NCBI GenBank assembly: GCA_937863415.1
Contig: CALMFC010000006.1
Span: forward strand, 62,001-126,000
Origin: an uncultured bacterium
GTDB taxonomy: Bacteria > Patescibacteriota > Saccharimonadia > Saccharimonadales > Saccharimonadaceae
DNA: 64,000 bases
Reading direction: 5' to 3'
Shown one piece after another: positions 32,566-40,733 of this stretch. A model generated the notes under the pieces. The model saw only the letters and a list, made by a program, of their open reading frames with translations. It was not told the origin of the DNA and did no database searches. How positions within the stretch are numbered: position 1 is the stretch's first letter; the number at the start of each line of letters is the position of its first letter. Position numbers and translations under genes: made by a program.

Positions 32566-33828
32566 ATGGCTGAAGTGGATTCAAAAAGCAAATTTCCTAA
32601 ACGCTTTCTTTGGGGTGCGGCAACTGCCGCGCATCAGGTTGAAGGTGGCAATCATAACCAGTGGACTGTGTGGGAATTAGAAAATGCTAAGTCGCTTGCG
32701 GCGCAGTCTGAATACCAGATAGGTGACTATGGCAGCTGGGATAGGATTAAGGCTAGCGCCAAGACTCCTGGCAATTATGTGTCTGATAAGTTAGCTGATC
32801 ACTACAATCGATATAACGAAGACTTCGATATGTTGCAAAAGATGAACATGAATGCCTTTAGGTTTAGCATTGAATGGTCTAGAGTTGAACCGAGTGAGGG
32901 CGTGTGGAGTGTTGAAGCAATTTCACACTACAAAGACTACTTAACAGAGCTCAAAAAACGTGGAATCGAACCTATTGTGACATTATTTCACTTCACCTTA
33001 CCAACGTGGTTTAGTGATAAAGGTGGGTTTGAAAAACGATCGAATGTTAAATATTTTACGAAATACGTAGACAAAATCGTAAATGAACTTGGCGCTAGCG
33101 TCCGATTCATCATAACTATTAATGAACCCGAGGTATATGCATTCGAAAGTTATTATTTGGGCAATTGGCCACCGATGGGATCAAACCTATACAAATTTTG
33201 GCGGGTTAATTGTAATATGGCGTTAGCGCATAGACGTTCAGCCAAAATAATCCATGGTATTAGTCGCCGGTACAAAGTTTCGATATCAAAGAATTCAAAT
33301 TATTTTTATGCAGGCGACAATAGCTGGCTAAGTAATTGGTCGGCGAGCATAATGCAATACTGCCAAGACGACTATTTTATAAAGAAATATATTAAACACT
33401 GTGACTACCTAGGTGTTAATTATTATCAATCGCAGCGGGTATATGGTTATCGCATCCACAATCCGATTGATAAAAATAATGACGTTGAGTGGGCGATGTC
33501 GCCAGGTGACATAGAATATGTGCTCGAACGGTTGTGGGAGAAATACAAAAAACCAATCTTGATAACCGAGAATGGTCTAGCCGATAACAGAGATGAGTGG
33601 CGCAAATGGTGGCTAACTGAAACACTACTTGGTATGAAACGCGCCATAAAAAATGGAGTTCAGCTAGATGGATATCTACACTGGAGTTTAATGGATAACT
33701 TTGAGTGGGCGTATGGAAAGTGGCCGAGGTTTGGGTTAGTTGCAATCGATTATTCAACCGGTAAGCGAAGTTTGCGTCCAAGCGCCAGGTGGTTCGGCAC
33801 AGTCATCAAGAAAGTAAGGGGAGTTTAG
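32566..33828 (+). CDS. Glycoside hydrolase family 1 (beta-glucosidase-like)
   Basis: 420 aa, TIM-barrel GH1. It starts FPKRFLWGAATAAHQVEGG. The acid/base Glu is in IITINEPEVYAFESY and the nucleophile Glu in ILITENGLADNRDEWR. The final LHWSLMDNFEWAYGKWPRFGLVAIDY is diagnostic. No signal peptide is seen, so it acts in the cytoplasm on imported or recycled glycosides; the substrate cannot be told. Extended -10 TGTTATAAT lies 11 nt before the ATG. yvcK follows 5 bp later, suggesting co-transcription with a carbon-metabolism link, which is inference. Confidence 0.93.
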   Translation: MAEVDSKSKFPKRFLWGAATAAHQVEGGNHNQWTVWELENAKSLAAQSEYQIGDYGSWDRIKASAKTPGNYVSDKLADHYNRYNEDFDMLQKMNMNAFRFSIEWSRVEPSEGVWSVEAISHYKDYLTELKKRGIEPIVTLFHFTLPTWFSDKGGFEKRSNVKYFTKYVDKIVNELGASVRFIITINEPEVYAFESYYLGNWPPMGSNLYKFWRVNCNMALAHRRSAKIIHGISRRYKVSISKNSNYFYAGDNSWLSNWSASIMQYCQDDYFIKKYIKHCDYLGVNYYQSQRVYGYRIHNPIDKNNDVEWAMSPGDIEYVLERLWEKYKKPILITENGLADNRDEWRKWWLTETLLGMKRAIKNGVQLDGYLHWSLMDNFEWAYGKWPRFGLVAIDYSTGKRSLRPSARWFGTVIKKVRGV

Positions 33829-33833
33829 TTTAT

Positions 33834-34856
33834 ATGCAAGAGCCATTTTCAAGGAATGAAGTCAAAGTTGCTGTAATCGGTGGAGGGACCGGTAGTTTTA
33901 CGATGTTATCTGCATTAAAAAATCACACAACCCAACTCGCAGCGTTAGTAAATATGGCTGATGATGGCAGTAGCACTGGGGTGCTGCGTGATGAATTGGG
34001 TGCTTTACCTCCGGGGGACGTCAGGCAGTGTTTAGTGGCGCTTAGTGACTCGCCGAAGGTTCGAGATTTGTTCGACTATAGATTTGAAGAAGGAACATTT
34101 AAGGGTCATTCATTTGGTAATTTGCTATTAACCGCCCTTGAAAAGGTAACTGGAAACTTTGCCGAGGCGGTTGAGACGGCATCGGAAATTCTTAGAATAA
34201 ACGGGATGGTAATTCCCGTGACGCTTGATGACGTAAGGCTCAAGATGGAGTGGCCAGAGGTGAGTACGATTTTGCATGGAGAGAGGGTGATAGATGACGA
34301 ATACTTTAAATACGATCCTAGGAGAGCAACCCTGTCGCTAGTGCCTGAGGCGTCAGCTAATCCGACTGCAGTGATGGCGATTGAGCGAGCCGATATCGTA
34401 GTTGTTTCGCCTGGCGATCTATACACTTCGCTTGGTCCAGTACTAGTGATCAAAGGTATAGCTGATGCGCTCAAGAAAACTAAAGCCAAGATTGTTTACG
34501 TTGCAAACTTAGTAACCAAAGATGGTCAGACTGAGGGCTTTACAGTGAGTGAGCATGCTGATGAGATAGAGAGGTTTGCTGGCGGACCGTTTCTTGACTA
34601 TGTTTTATATAACGAACAGGAACCTTCTTTGGAAGTAGAAGAGCGCTACCACGCAGAAAATGCTTATCTGGTGGAGGTCGATAAAAAGGCTCTAAATAAA
34701 GCTCCATACACAGCGATAGGCGGAAAGTTCCTTGGTCAAATGGCCGTGTCAAAGAAATCAGATTCATTAATCTCACCCCGTTCTTTAATTAGGCATGATG
34801 CCGATGCGGTTGCCGAGACCATTATCAAACTTTATATGAGATCAATCGGAGAATGA
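33834..34856 (+). CDS. yvcK: YvcK/CofD-like gluconeogenesis factor
   Basis: 340 aa from the ATG preceded by AAGGGGAG; an earlier in-frame ATG inside the glycosidase gene is ignored. Hallmarks: VAVIGGGTGSFTMLSALK, VNMADDGSSTGVLRDELGALPPGDVRQCLVALS, GHSFGNLLLTALEKVTG and VVVSPGDLYTSLGPVLVIKGIADALK. YvcK proteins bind UDP-sugars and set peptidoglycan precursor flux and cell shape under gluconeogenic growth. They are related to CofD but do not make F420. It overlaps the next gene by 4 bp and precedes the dcw cluster, which fits a cell-wall role. Confidence 0.93.
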   Translation: MQEPFSRNEVKVAVIGGGTGSFTMLSALKNHTTQLAALVNMADDGSSTGVLRDELGALPPGDVRQCLVALSDSPKVRDLFDYRFEEGTFKGHSFGNLLLTALEKVTGNFAEAVETASEILRINGMVIPVTLDDVRLKMEWPEVSTILHGERVIDDEYFKYDPRRATLSLVPEASANPTAVMAIERADIVVVSPGDLYTSLGPVLVIKGIADALKKTKAKIVYVANLVTKDGQTEGFTVSEHADEIERFAGGPFLDYVLYNEQEPSLEVEERYHAENAYLVEVDKKALNKAPYTAIGGKFLGQMAVSKKSDSLISPRSLIRHDADAVAETIIKLYMRSIGE

Positions 34857-35545
34857 TAGATAAGTTTTTTGTTGTTGATTTTGACAGGTGTCTAGGTAGT
34901 GTCGATAGTAGTTTTAATTTGATGATTGATATTGTGACAGACCTAAGAATTGTTGATAGTAAAGAGTTATTGGAAGCACGCCATGAGGCAGAGTCGAAAA
35001 GAATATCATTCAGTGTATTTAGCTACATCAAAAACGTAAAAACTAATGTGGACTTTGGTGTTATAGAAGCCGAGTATATAAAGCGAGCCAAAAAGAACCC
35101 CATGTCACTTCAGGAGCCCGGGGCAGGTAAATTCATAAATTACTTGATAAGCCATGGTGAATATTTCTGTATTATGAGCTACGGCGACCCCCATTGGCAG
35201 GCAGTAAAAATATCCGCGGCTGGGTTCTCAGACATACCTCTGTCTTTGGTTGATACGAAATATAAAACCAATCACATTTTAAAGTGGTATGACGATAATT
35301 CTGAGGTTTTTACAGTTCCAGCAGACAATTTTGTAGATAAAACCACACGTTCCACAAGAGAAATTATCCTAATTGACGATAAACAGTCTGCCTTCAAGGA
35401 TTTACCAAAAGGCGTTAGGGGTTATTGGGTGCAAAACCACAGTGGTCCAACTGCGTTTTGGAGTGGCGAAAAACATGAACTGATACAAACCGTGTCTAGT
35501 ATAGATGAAATTATCGACCTGGAATCTAGTTACTCTCATAGCTAA
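34853..35545 (+). CDS. HAD-like hydrolase
   Basis: 230 aa. The catalytic DxD motif is FFVVDFDRCLGS (residues 5-16), motif II/III elements are CIMSYGDPHW and DTKYKTNHI, and the acidic motif IV is EIILIDDKQSAFKDL. The layout is a HAD phosphatase with a small helical cap. The substrate is unknown. Translation is coupled to yvcK by a 4-bp overlap (ATGA), so the two probably act in one process. Confidence 0.75.
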   Translation: MIDKFFVVDFDRCLGSVDSSFNLMIDIVTDLRIVDSKELLEARHEAESKRISFSVFSYIKNVKTNVDFGVIEAEYIKRAKKNPMSLQEPGAGKFINYLISHGEYFCIMSYGDPHWQAVKISAAGFSDIPLSLVDTKYKTNHILKWYDDNSEVFTVPADNFVDKTTRSTREIILIDDKQSAFKDLPKGVRGYWVQNHSGPTAFWSGEKHELIQTVSSIDEIIDLESSYSHS

Positions 35546-35600
35546 AAACACTACAACTGTATTTTAAGCATAAATTTGTTACCCCTGTAAACATAAGCAG

Positions 35601-35622
35601 TTATCCACAAAACTGTGAATAA
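35601..35622. promoter_or_regulatory. Inverted pair of DnaA boxes upstream of mraZ
   Basis: TTATCCACA (35601-35609) and TGTGAATAA (35614-35622), both perfect 9-mer matches to TTATNCACA, facing each other with a 4-nt gap. They lie about 40 bp upstream of the mraZ -35 box. Confidence 0.5.
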
Positions 35623-35659
35623 CTATCACTTTTTATTAGTCTATTGTCAAACTTGGGGG

Positions 35660-35709
35660 TTGAAGTGGGTAATAGTGGGTAGTATAGTGAGTCCAGTGGC
35701 AAAAGTGGC
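35660..35709 (+). promoter_or_regulatory. mraZ promoter with candidate MraZ operator boxes
   Basis: Promoter TTGAAG (35660-35665), 17 bp, TATAGT (35683-35688). Five AGTGRS words lie across it at 35664, 35674, 35686, 35695 and 35704, spaced 9-12 bp. MraZ is known to bind direct repeats containing GTGG/TGGG with about 10-bp spacing upstream of its own gene, so this fits autorepression of the dcw cluster. Confidence 0.65.
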
Positions 35710-35779
35710 TAGCACCACCTAAAAACAAACAACCACTAAATTAAAAAATAACCTAAGCGGGGCCGAGAAAGTACAAGAT

Positions 35780-36151
35780 ATGGCAAGCGTAGATTATTTC
35801 GAACGAAAGCTTGATGACAAGCGACGGTTAACCATACCGTCAGAACTTCGAAATGAATTTGCTAGCGGTGTCGTACTAACTCGCGGTTTTGGCCAATACC
35901 TTCATCTATATCCACAACATGTGTGGGATAGGGAAGTAGAACCAGCACTGGGCGGCAATATTCTCGATGAGAAGACAGCTGACCTGAACGTACGGTTCCG
36001 ACGTGGCAAGACCGATGCCGAACTCGACCAAAAACAAGGTCGAGTGACTATAGAACAGCATTTGCTGGACTACGCTAGGATAGACCGATCAGTTATTGCG
36101 GTAAGAGCAGGTGCCTATTGGCGCTTGATTCCGGCAGAAGCCGATGCATAA
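35780..36151 (+). CDS. mraZ: Transcriptional regulator MraZ
   Basis: 123 aa, two tandem SpoVT/AbrB-like domains. The first contains YFERKLDDKRRLTIPSELRNEF (the DxxRxxIP signature) and the second QGRVTIEQHLLDYARIDRSVIAVRAG. MraZ forms rings that bind repeated boxes upstream of itself and repress the division/cell-wall cluster. It is the first gene of the dcw cluster. A 350-bp gap with hairpins separates it from rsmH, which is unusual because the two normally sit close together. Confidence 0.94.
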   Translation: MASVDYFERKLDDKRRLTIPSELRNEFASGVVLTRGFGQYLHLYPQHVWDREVEPALGGNILDEKTADLNVRFRRGKTDAELDQKQGRVTIEQHLLDYARIDRSVIAVRAGAYWRLIPAEADA

Positions 36152-36505
36152 GCTGATTTTTTGGCACTTTAACAATTTAGCGATTAGAAAACTCTCGAGA
36201 TCAACTATCTGGTAGTTAGGCAGTGGGCTACGGAACCACATTAAAAAATCCGCGCACCTTCTTTAAAACACACCTCCCAAAAAACTCCACCTCACACGGG
36301 GCCCCCACAAAAACTTGTTTTTATGGGGTAGTCTCACACATAAGTCTCTCAACCGAATAATCCTGCGGACCATGATTTGCCTTTGGCATTCACCGCATAC
36401 GATTGTTCGGACACTTATATAAAACAAACACACAAAAAAACAAAAAGCTTAGCTATCAGTTAGGTGATCTCGAGTAACCTGTCCATGTTATATTGGAGAG
36501 GTTAT
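36152..36505. other. Non-coding gap between mraZ and rsmH, with two hairpins
   Basis: No open frame of note. Two folds are seen. The first is a CCCC-A-AAAAA stem with TTTTT-T-GGGG (36303-36328); its single C/A mismatch becomes U-G on the minus strand. The second is a nested hairpin: CCGAATAATC 36353-36362 with GATTGTTCGG 36401-36410, then TGCGG/CCGCA, then TGCC/GGCA. The rest is C- and A-rich (many CACAC/AAAAC words). A ribosome binding site GGAGAGG precedes the rsmH ATG. The second fold may be an rsmH leader structure. Confidence 0.5.
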
Positions 36506-37441
36506 ATGAGTATAAAAGAACATCCACCACAACCAGAAACTTCGACCGATGAAAATTCGATAGATATTTCTGTTTTACATGTTCCGGTTTTACTAGATGA
36601 CACTTACAGATTACTAAATCCAAAGAAAGGCGAGAGCTATCTCGACCTGACAGCGGGTTACGGTGGTCACGCAAGTTTAATTTTAGAAAAAACCACGAAT
36701 TATGCCGAATCTGTTTTGGTTGATCGTGATGATTACGCCATCAAGCGTTTGAAGTCACTTTCGGACAGGGGAGTTAGGCTACTGCACACTGATTTTGTAA
36801 GCGCTGCAAAGCAATTACAGGGTGAGGGTCAGTCGTTCGACATGGTACTAGTTGATTTGGGGGTGTCATCACCACAACTCGATCAGAGTGAGCGAGGGTT
36901 TTCATTTTCACGGACAGGTCCGCTAGATATGCGGATGGACCGACGTCAGGCGATGAGCGCAGAAACGCTGGTTAACACCGCCTCGGCGGAGGAACTGACG
37001 CGTATTATCACTCAGTACGGTGAAGAGCCACTGAGTGTAGCACGACGAATTGTTACGGCAATAGTCGAAAACAGGCCAATAAGTGAAACTGAACAGCTCG
37101 CCAGTCTAATCAAACAAACATATCGTGGTAAATGGAAAAAAACACATCCTGCCACACGCACCTTTCAAGCACTCCGGATTGCGGTCAACGATGAGCTAAA
37201 GCAAGTCGAGGACCTGATGCCATTACTCCCTCGCCTGTTAAAACCAGGCGGGAGAGTCGGTATCATAAGCTTTCACAGCCTAGAAGATCGAATAGTTAAA
37301 CGATTCATGAAAAGTCAATTTGAATCGGGATACGAAGCGGAACTAGAGCCACTAACCAAAAAGCCAATCGCAGGAGATATTAACGACGTTCACAATCCGC
37401 GTGCCCGTAGCAGCAAGCTACGTGTCGCAGTGAAAAAATAA
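36506..37441 (+). CDS. rsmH: 16S rRNA (cytosine-1402-N4)-methyltransferase
   Basis: 311 aa from the ATG after GGAGAGG. Formerly MraW; it methylates C1402 in the 16S P site. SAM motif: YLDLTAGYGGHASLILEKT. Diagnostic segments: LVDLGVSSPQLDQSERGFSFSRTGPLDMRMD, THPATRTFQALRIAVNDEL and VGIISFHSLEDRIVKRFM. Second gene of the dcw cluster. An upstream in-frame ATG at 36464 lies before the ribosome binding site and is not used. Confidence 0.96.
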   Translation: MSIKEHPPQPETSTDENSIDISVLHVPVLLDDTYRLLNPKKGESYLDLTAGYGGHASLILEKTTNYAESVLVDRDDYAIKRLKSLSDRGVRLLHTDFVSAAKQLQGEGQSFDMVLVDLGVSSPQLDQSERGFSFSRTGPLDMRMDRRQAMSAETLVNTASAEELTRIITQYGEEPLSVARRIVTAIVENRPISETEQLASLIKQTYRGKWKKTHPATRTFQALRIAVNDELKQVEDLMPLLPRLLKPGGRVGIISFHSLEDRIVKRFMKSQFESGYEAELEPLTKKPIAGDINDVHNPRARSSKLRVAVKK

Positions 37442-37464
37442 ACAAAAGGAAAGGGCAAAACACC

Positions 37465-37530
37465 ATGCCAATCCACATTCCGGTACAATACGCCGATGTC
37501 ACACAAATTGTGACAGTTCGCGTAAAGTAA
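37465..37530 (+). CDS. Possible 21-aa peptide between rsmH and ftsL
   Basis: MPIHIPVQYADVTQIVTVRVK. AAAGGAAAGGG lies 10-12 nt before the ATG, a weak spacing. It is followed by two hairpins (GTCACA/TGTGAC overlapping its end; TGTCGCCGG/CCGGCGGCA at about 37551-37572, with a G-U pair). It may be a leader peptide or nothing. Confidence 0.3.
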   Translation: MPIHIPVQYADVTQIVTVRVK

Positions 37531-37600
37531 CAACAAACAATCTTGTCGCCGGTTCGCCGGCGGCAGGAGCCAAAATAAACATAAATAGAAAAACCACCAC

Positions 37601-37951
37601 ATGTCTTATCAAAGAACTCAATATTTTAATAGTCGTCGCTCGTCAAGTTGGTCTCGTAACCAAAACACAGTAGCATTTGTTTCTCAAGTTAAATTAGGTC
37701 CTGTTGCACATACTATTATGGTTGCATTATTAATAACGGTTTTGGGACTGATTTATTTAACTCAAGCAACTCGCGCTACAGGATATGACTACGCTGCCCA
37801 GAAAGTCGATAGCCAAATTGCAGAACTAAACACTCAAAAAAGTGATTTGGATATCGAAAACGCCAGGCTAACCGCGCTTGAAACAATCAAAAGTAGCGCC
37901 GTTGCCTCTACTATGACAACACCAGAGCACACTAGTTACGTATCGCAGTAG
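37601..37951 (+). CDS. ftsL: FtsL-like septal protein
   Basis: 116 aa with the right place (between rsmH and ftsI) and shape: a basic Ser/Arg-rich cytosolic N-terminus, one TM (HTIMVALLITVLGLIYLTQ, about residues 37-57) and an outside coiled coil (AAQKVDSQIAELNTQKSDLDIENARLTALETIKS). FtsL works with FtsB/FtsQ to activate the FtsW-FtsI synthase. Sequence conservation is low in this family, so the name rests on position and topology. ftsI starts 4 nt after its stop. Confidence 0.75.
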   Translation: MSYQRTQYFNSRRSSSWSRNQNTVAFVSQVKLGPVAHTIMVALLITVLGLIYLTQATRATGYDYAAQKVDSQIAELNTQKSDLDIENARLTALETIKSSAVASTMTTPEHTSYVSQ

Positions 37952-37955
37952 GCTT

Positions 37956-39692
37956 ATGAAGTTAGAGTTACAAAAAGGTAGCCGGTCGCGAATCTTAGCA
38001 GCCATCGTTCTAATCGCTATGGCTGTGTTTGTTGTTAGGTTATTTTATTTGCAAATTATTCAACATAGCCATTATGTAGAAGTCGCCAACAGCGAACAGA
38101 TTAAACGACTAACAATACCTGCCAAGCGAGGGGTTATTTATGCCCTTGATGGCAATACACCTGTGCCACTAGCAATGAATCAAACGATTTATACTGTTTT
38201 TGCTGATCCGCAAACCGTAGAGAATGACGATAAGATAATCGACGTTCTCAAGCGGGTTGCTGGTGGTAATTTGCGACCAGATCTAAAAACTCTGTTAAAT
38301 AAAGTTGATAGCAGATACCAAATACTTGCAACTAGGATTACCAGAACTCAGGCTGATAAAATTAAGGCTGAGAACCTAGCTGGTATTGGTTTTCAGGAAG
38401 GTTCCCAGCGTGTTTATCCTGAGGGTGGGTTAGCTGCACAAACGTTAGGATTCGTAGATTATAGCGGTATTGGCCGTTACGGCGTTGAGGGTGCCCAGAA
38501 CGACAAACTAACTGGTACTGACGGATTGCTGCAGTCTGTGACTGACATCCGAGATGTGCCACTGACGATCGGTAACAAAAATATTAATCAGCCAGCCGTT
38601 AACGGCAAGAACATTGTTTTGACAATTGATAGTAATGTTCAGTCTTATGCTGAGCAGGCATTGGCGGAGGGACTAAAACGGACTGGAGCTACCAGGGGTA
38701 GCGTACTAGTTATGAACCCACAAACTGGCCAGGTAATGGCGATGGCGAACCTGCCGTCGTATAAGCCTGCAACATTTAATACCGTTTCAGATCCCGAGGT
38801 GTTCAATAATCCGATTGTTTCAGAGCCGTACGAACCCGGTTCGGTAATTAAAACTTTGACTATGACAGCCGGAATCGAGAAAAACGCTGTTTCGCCGACC
38901 GCTACCTATGTAAACACTGACCACATAAGAGTTGAGGATAGTGTGATTTCGAATGCAACGCTAGGCCAAACTGGAACGATTACTTTTCAGCACGCTCTTA
39001 ACTGGTCGTTAAACACTGGATTTGTGACAGTATTAGAGCGGTTAGGGGACGGGTCGCATGTGACACGCCAGGCACGTGATACTTTGTACTCATATTTCCA
39101 CGACAAATTCAGACTGGGTCAACTAACGGGTATCGAGGTTAGTGGCGAGTCGCCTGGTATTATAATTCCACCGACCGACGTACAGGGTGGTGCGGTTAGG
39201 TATGCTACTATGGCGTTTGGTCAGGGCATGAACACAACTATGATTCAGGTTGCGTCTGCATTTAGTGCCATTGTAAGCGGTGGCGTATATCATTCTCCGA
39301 CAGTTCTGGCGGGTGAAGTTAAACCAGATGGCACGTACGTTCCAGATAAAATTGAGGACGGTATGCAAATCGTAAGTAAATCAGCGGCCGATCAGGTGCG
39401 AGAAATGACCGTTAAGGGTCGATCAGACTTTTTTGGTTATACCGACAAGCAAGGCTATATGATTGGTGGCAAAACCGGAACTTCACAGGTGCCAAAAGAC
39501 GGTGGTTATAGTAAAACCGAGAGCATTGGGTCATATGTCGGATTCGGTGGCGATACCACCGCTAAATATGTCATAATGGTACAGGTGTCAGGCAAAGACA
39601 GGGCACTGCAGGGTGCCAGAGATGCCCAGCCTATATTTACTGATATTTCTAACTGGATGATAGATTACTTAAAGCTCCAACCGAGAGGATAA
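37956..39692 (+). CDS. ftsI: Class B penicillin-binding protein (FtsI/PBP3-like transpeptidase)
   Basis: Cross-links septal peptidoglycan. 578 aa. TM near the N-terminus (ILAAIVLIAMAVFVVRLFYLQII), the pedestal domain with RGVIYALDG, then the transpeptidase core: SxxK in GSVIKTLTM (about S296), SxN in WSLNTGF (about S351) and KTG in GGKTGTSQVP (about K506). A C-terminal PASTA domain is absent. It follows ftsL and lies 2 nt before mraY. Beta-lactams should target it. Confidence 0.95.
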   Translation: MKLELQKGSRSRILAAIVLIAMAVFVVRLFYLQIIQHSHYVEVANSEQIKRLTIPAKRGVIYALDGNTPVPLAMNQTIYTVFADPQTVENDDKIIDVLKRVAGGNLRPDLKTLLNKVDSRYQILATRITRTQADKIKAENLAGIGFQEGSQRVYPEGGLAAQTLGFVDYSGIGRYGVEGAQNDKLTGTDGLLQSVTDIRDVPLTIGNKNINQPAVNGKNIVLTIDSNVQSYAEQALAEGLKRTGATRGSVLVMNPQTGQVMAMANLPSYKPATFNTVSDPEVFNNPIVSEPYEPGSVIKTLTMTAGIEKNAVSPTATYVNTDHIRVEDSVISNATLGQTGTITFQHALNWSLNTGFVTVLERLGDGSHVTRQARDTLYSYFHDKFRLGQLTGIEVSGESPGIIIPPTDVQGGAVRYATMAFGQGMNTTMIQVASAFSAIVSGGVYHSPTVLAGEVKPDGTYVPDKIEDGMQIVSKSAADQVREMTVKGRSDFFGYTDKQGYMIGGKTGTSQVPKDGGYSKTESIGSYVGFGGDTTAKYVIMVQVSGKDRALQGARDAQPIFTDISNWMIDYLKLQPRG

Positions 39693-39694
39693 CT

Positions 39695-40732
39695 ATGACT
39701 ACTACAGCACTAACCGATTTAACTGGTGAACTAAACTCGACATTCCTGCTGAGTGTGGGAGCGTTTTTGCTGGCAATGATTTTGACGCCTCTTTATACTT
39801 TTTTGGCATATAAATATAAGTTTTGGAAAAAACAACGTACCACTACCACAACGGGCGAAAAACTAGAGGTCTTTAATAAATTGCACGCCGGTAAATTCAA
39901 ACGCAATATTCCGACTATGGCAGGAGTTATTTTTGTAACTGCTATTACTGTTGTAACCTTAGTATTTAACCTAGATAGGGGAGAGACTTGGTTACCGCTC
40001 GCAGCGTTAGTTGGCGGCGCATTAGTTGGGTTGATCGATGACGTGATTAATGTAAGAGGGCACGGCGACGGCGTAGCGGGACTTAGGTCGAGTTTTAAGT
40101 TTACGATGATTACGGCAATTGGAATCGGACTTGGTTGGTTTTTCTTCGTAAAACTTGGTATTAGCGCGGTTCATATCCCGTTCTTGGGTGATGTGGCTCT
40201 GGGTTGGTTAATGATTCCGATTTTTGCATTCGTTGTTGTTGCCACTGGCAATGCGGTTAATATTAGCGATGGAATGGATGGATTAGCTGGGGGACTGACG
40301 GCAATTAGTTTTGGTGCCTTTGGAGTTATCGCACTTTTCCAAGGTCATTTGATACTAGCTGGATTTTGCTTTACGGTCGTGGGGGCGCTGCTTAGTTATC
40401 TGTGGTTTAATATTTATCCGGCTAGGTTCTTTATGGGAGACATCGGTAGCTTCGCCCTCGGAACTTCGCTTGGCGTGGTTGCTATGATGACTAATGCAAT
40501 ATTTTTACTGCCAATAATTGGTATTGTTTTTGTCATCGAAGCGGGGTCAAGTTTGATTCAAATTACTAGTAAACGTTTGTTTAAAAAGAAGGTATTTATT
40601 TCGGCTCCAATTCATCAACATTTTGAAGCAAGCGGTTGGCCTGAAACCAAAGTAACAATGCGGTTTTGGGTAATTGGCACAGTCGCAGCGTTCATCGGCG
40701 TGCTGTTGGCTCTGGCAGGGGGTCATATTTAG
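39695..40732 (+). CDS. mraY: Phospho-N-acetylmuramoyl-pentapeptide-transferase
   Basis: Makes lipid I by moving phospho-MurNAc-pentapeptide to undecaprenyl phosphate in the membrane. 345 aa, about 10 TM segments. Signature stretches: KRNIPTMAGVIF, GLIDDVINVR (the first Asp pair), GNAVNISDGMDGLAGGLTAISF, FNIYPARFFMGDIGSFALGTSLG and APIHQHFEASGWPETKVTMRFW. All catalytic aspartates are visible. It precedes ftsW with a 1-nt gap. Confidence 0.97.
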   Translation: MTTTALTDLTGELNSTFLLSVGAFLLAMILTPLYTFLAYKYKFWKKQRTTTTTGEKLEVFNKLHAGKFKRNIPTMAGVIFVTAITVVTLVFNLDRGETWLPLAALVGGALVGLIDDVINVRGHGDGVAGLRSSFKFTMITAIGIGLGWFFFVKLGISAVHIPFLGDVALGWLMIPIFAFVVVATGNAVNISDGMDGLAGGLTAISFGAFGVIALFQGHLILAGFCFTVVGALLSYLWFNIYPARFFMGDIGSFALGTSLGVVAMMTNAIFLLPIIGIVFVIEAGSSLIQITSKRLFKKKVFISAPIHQHFEASGWPETKVTMRFWVIGTVAAFIGVLLALAGGHI

Positions 40733-40733
40733 C

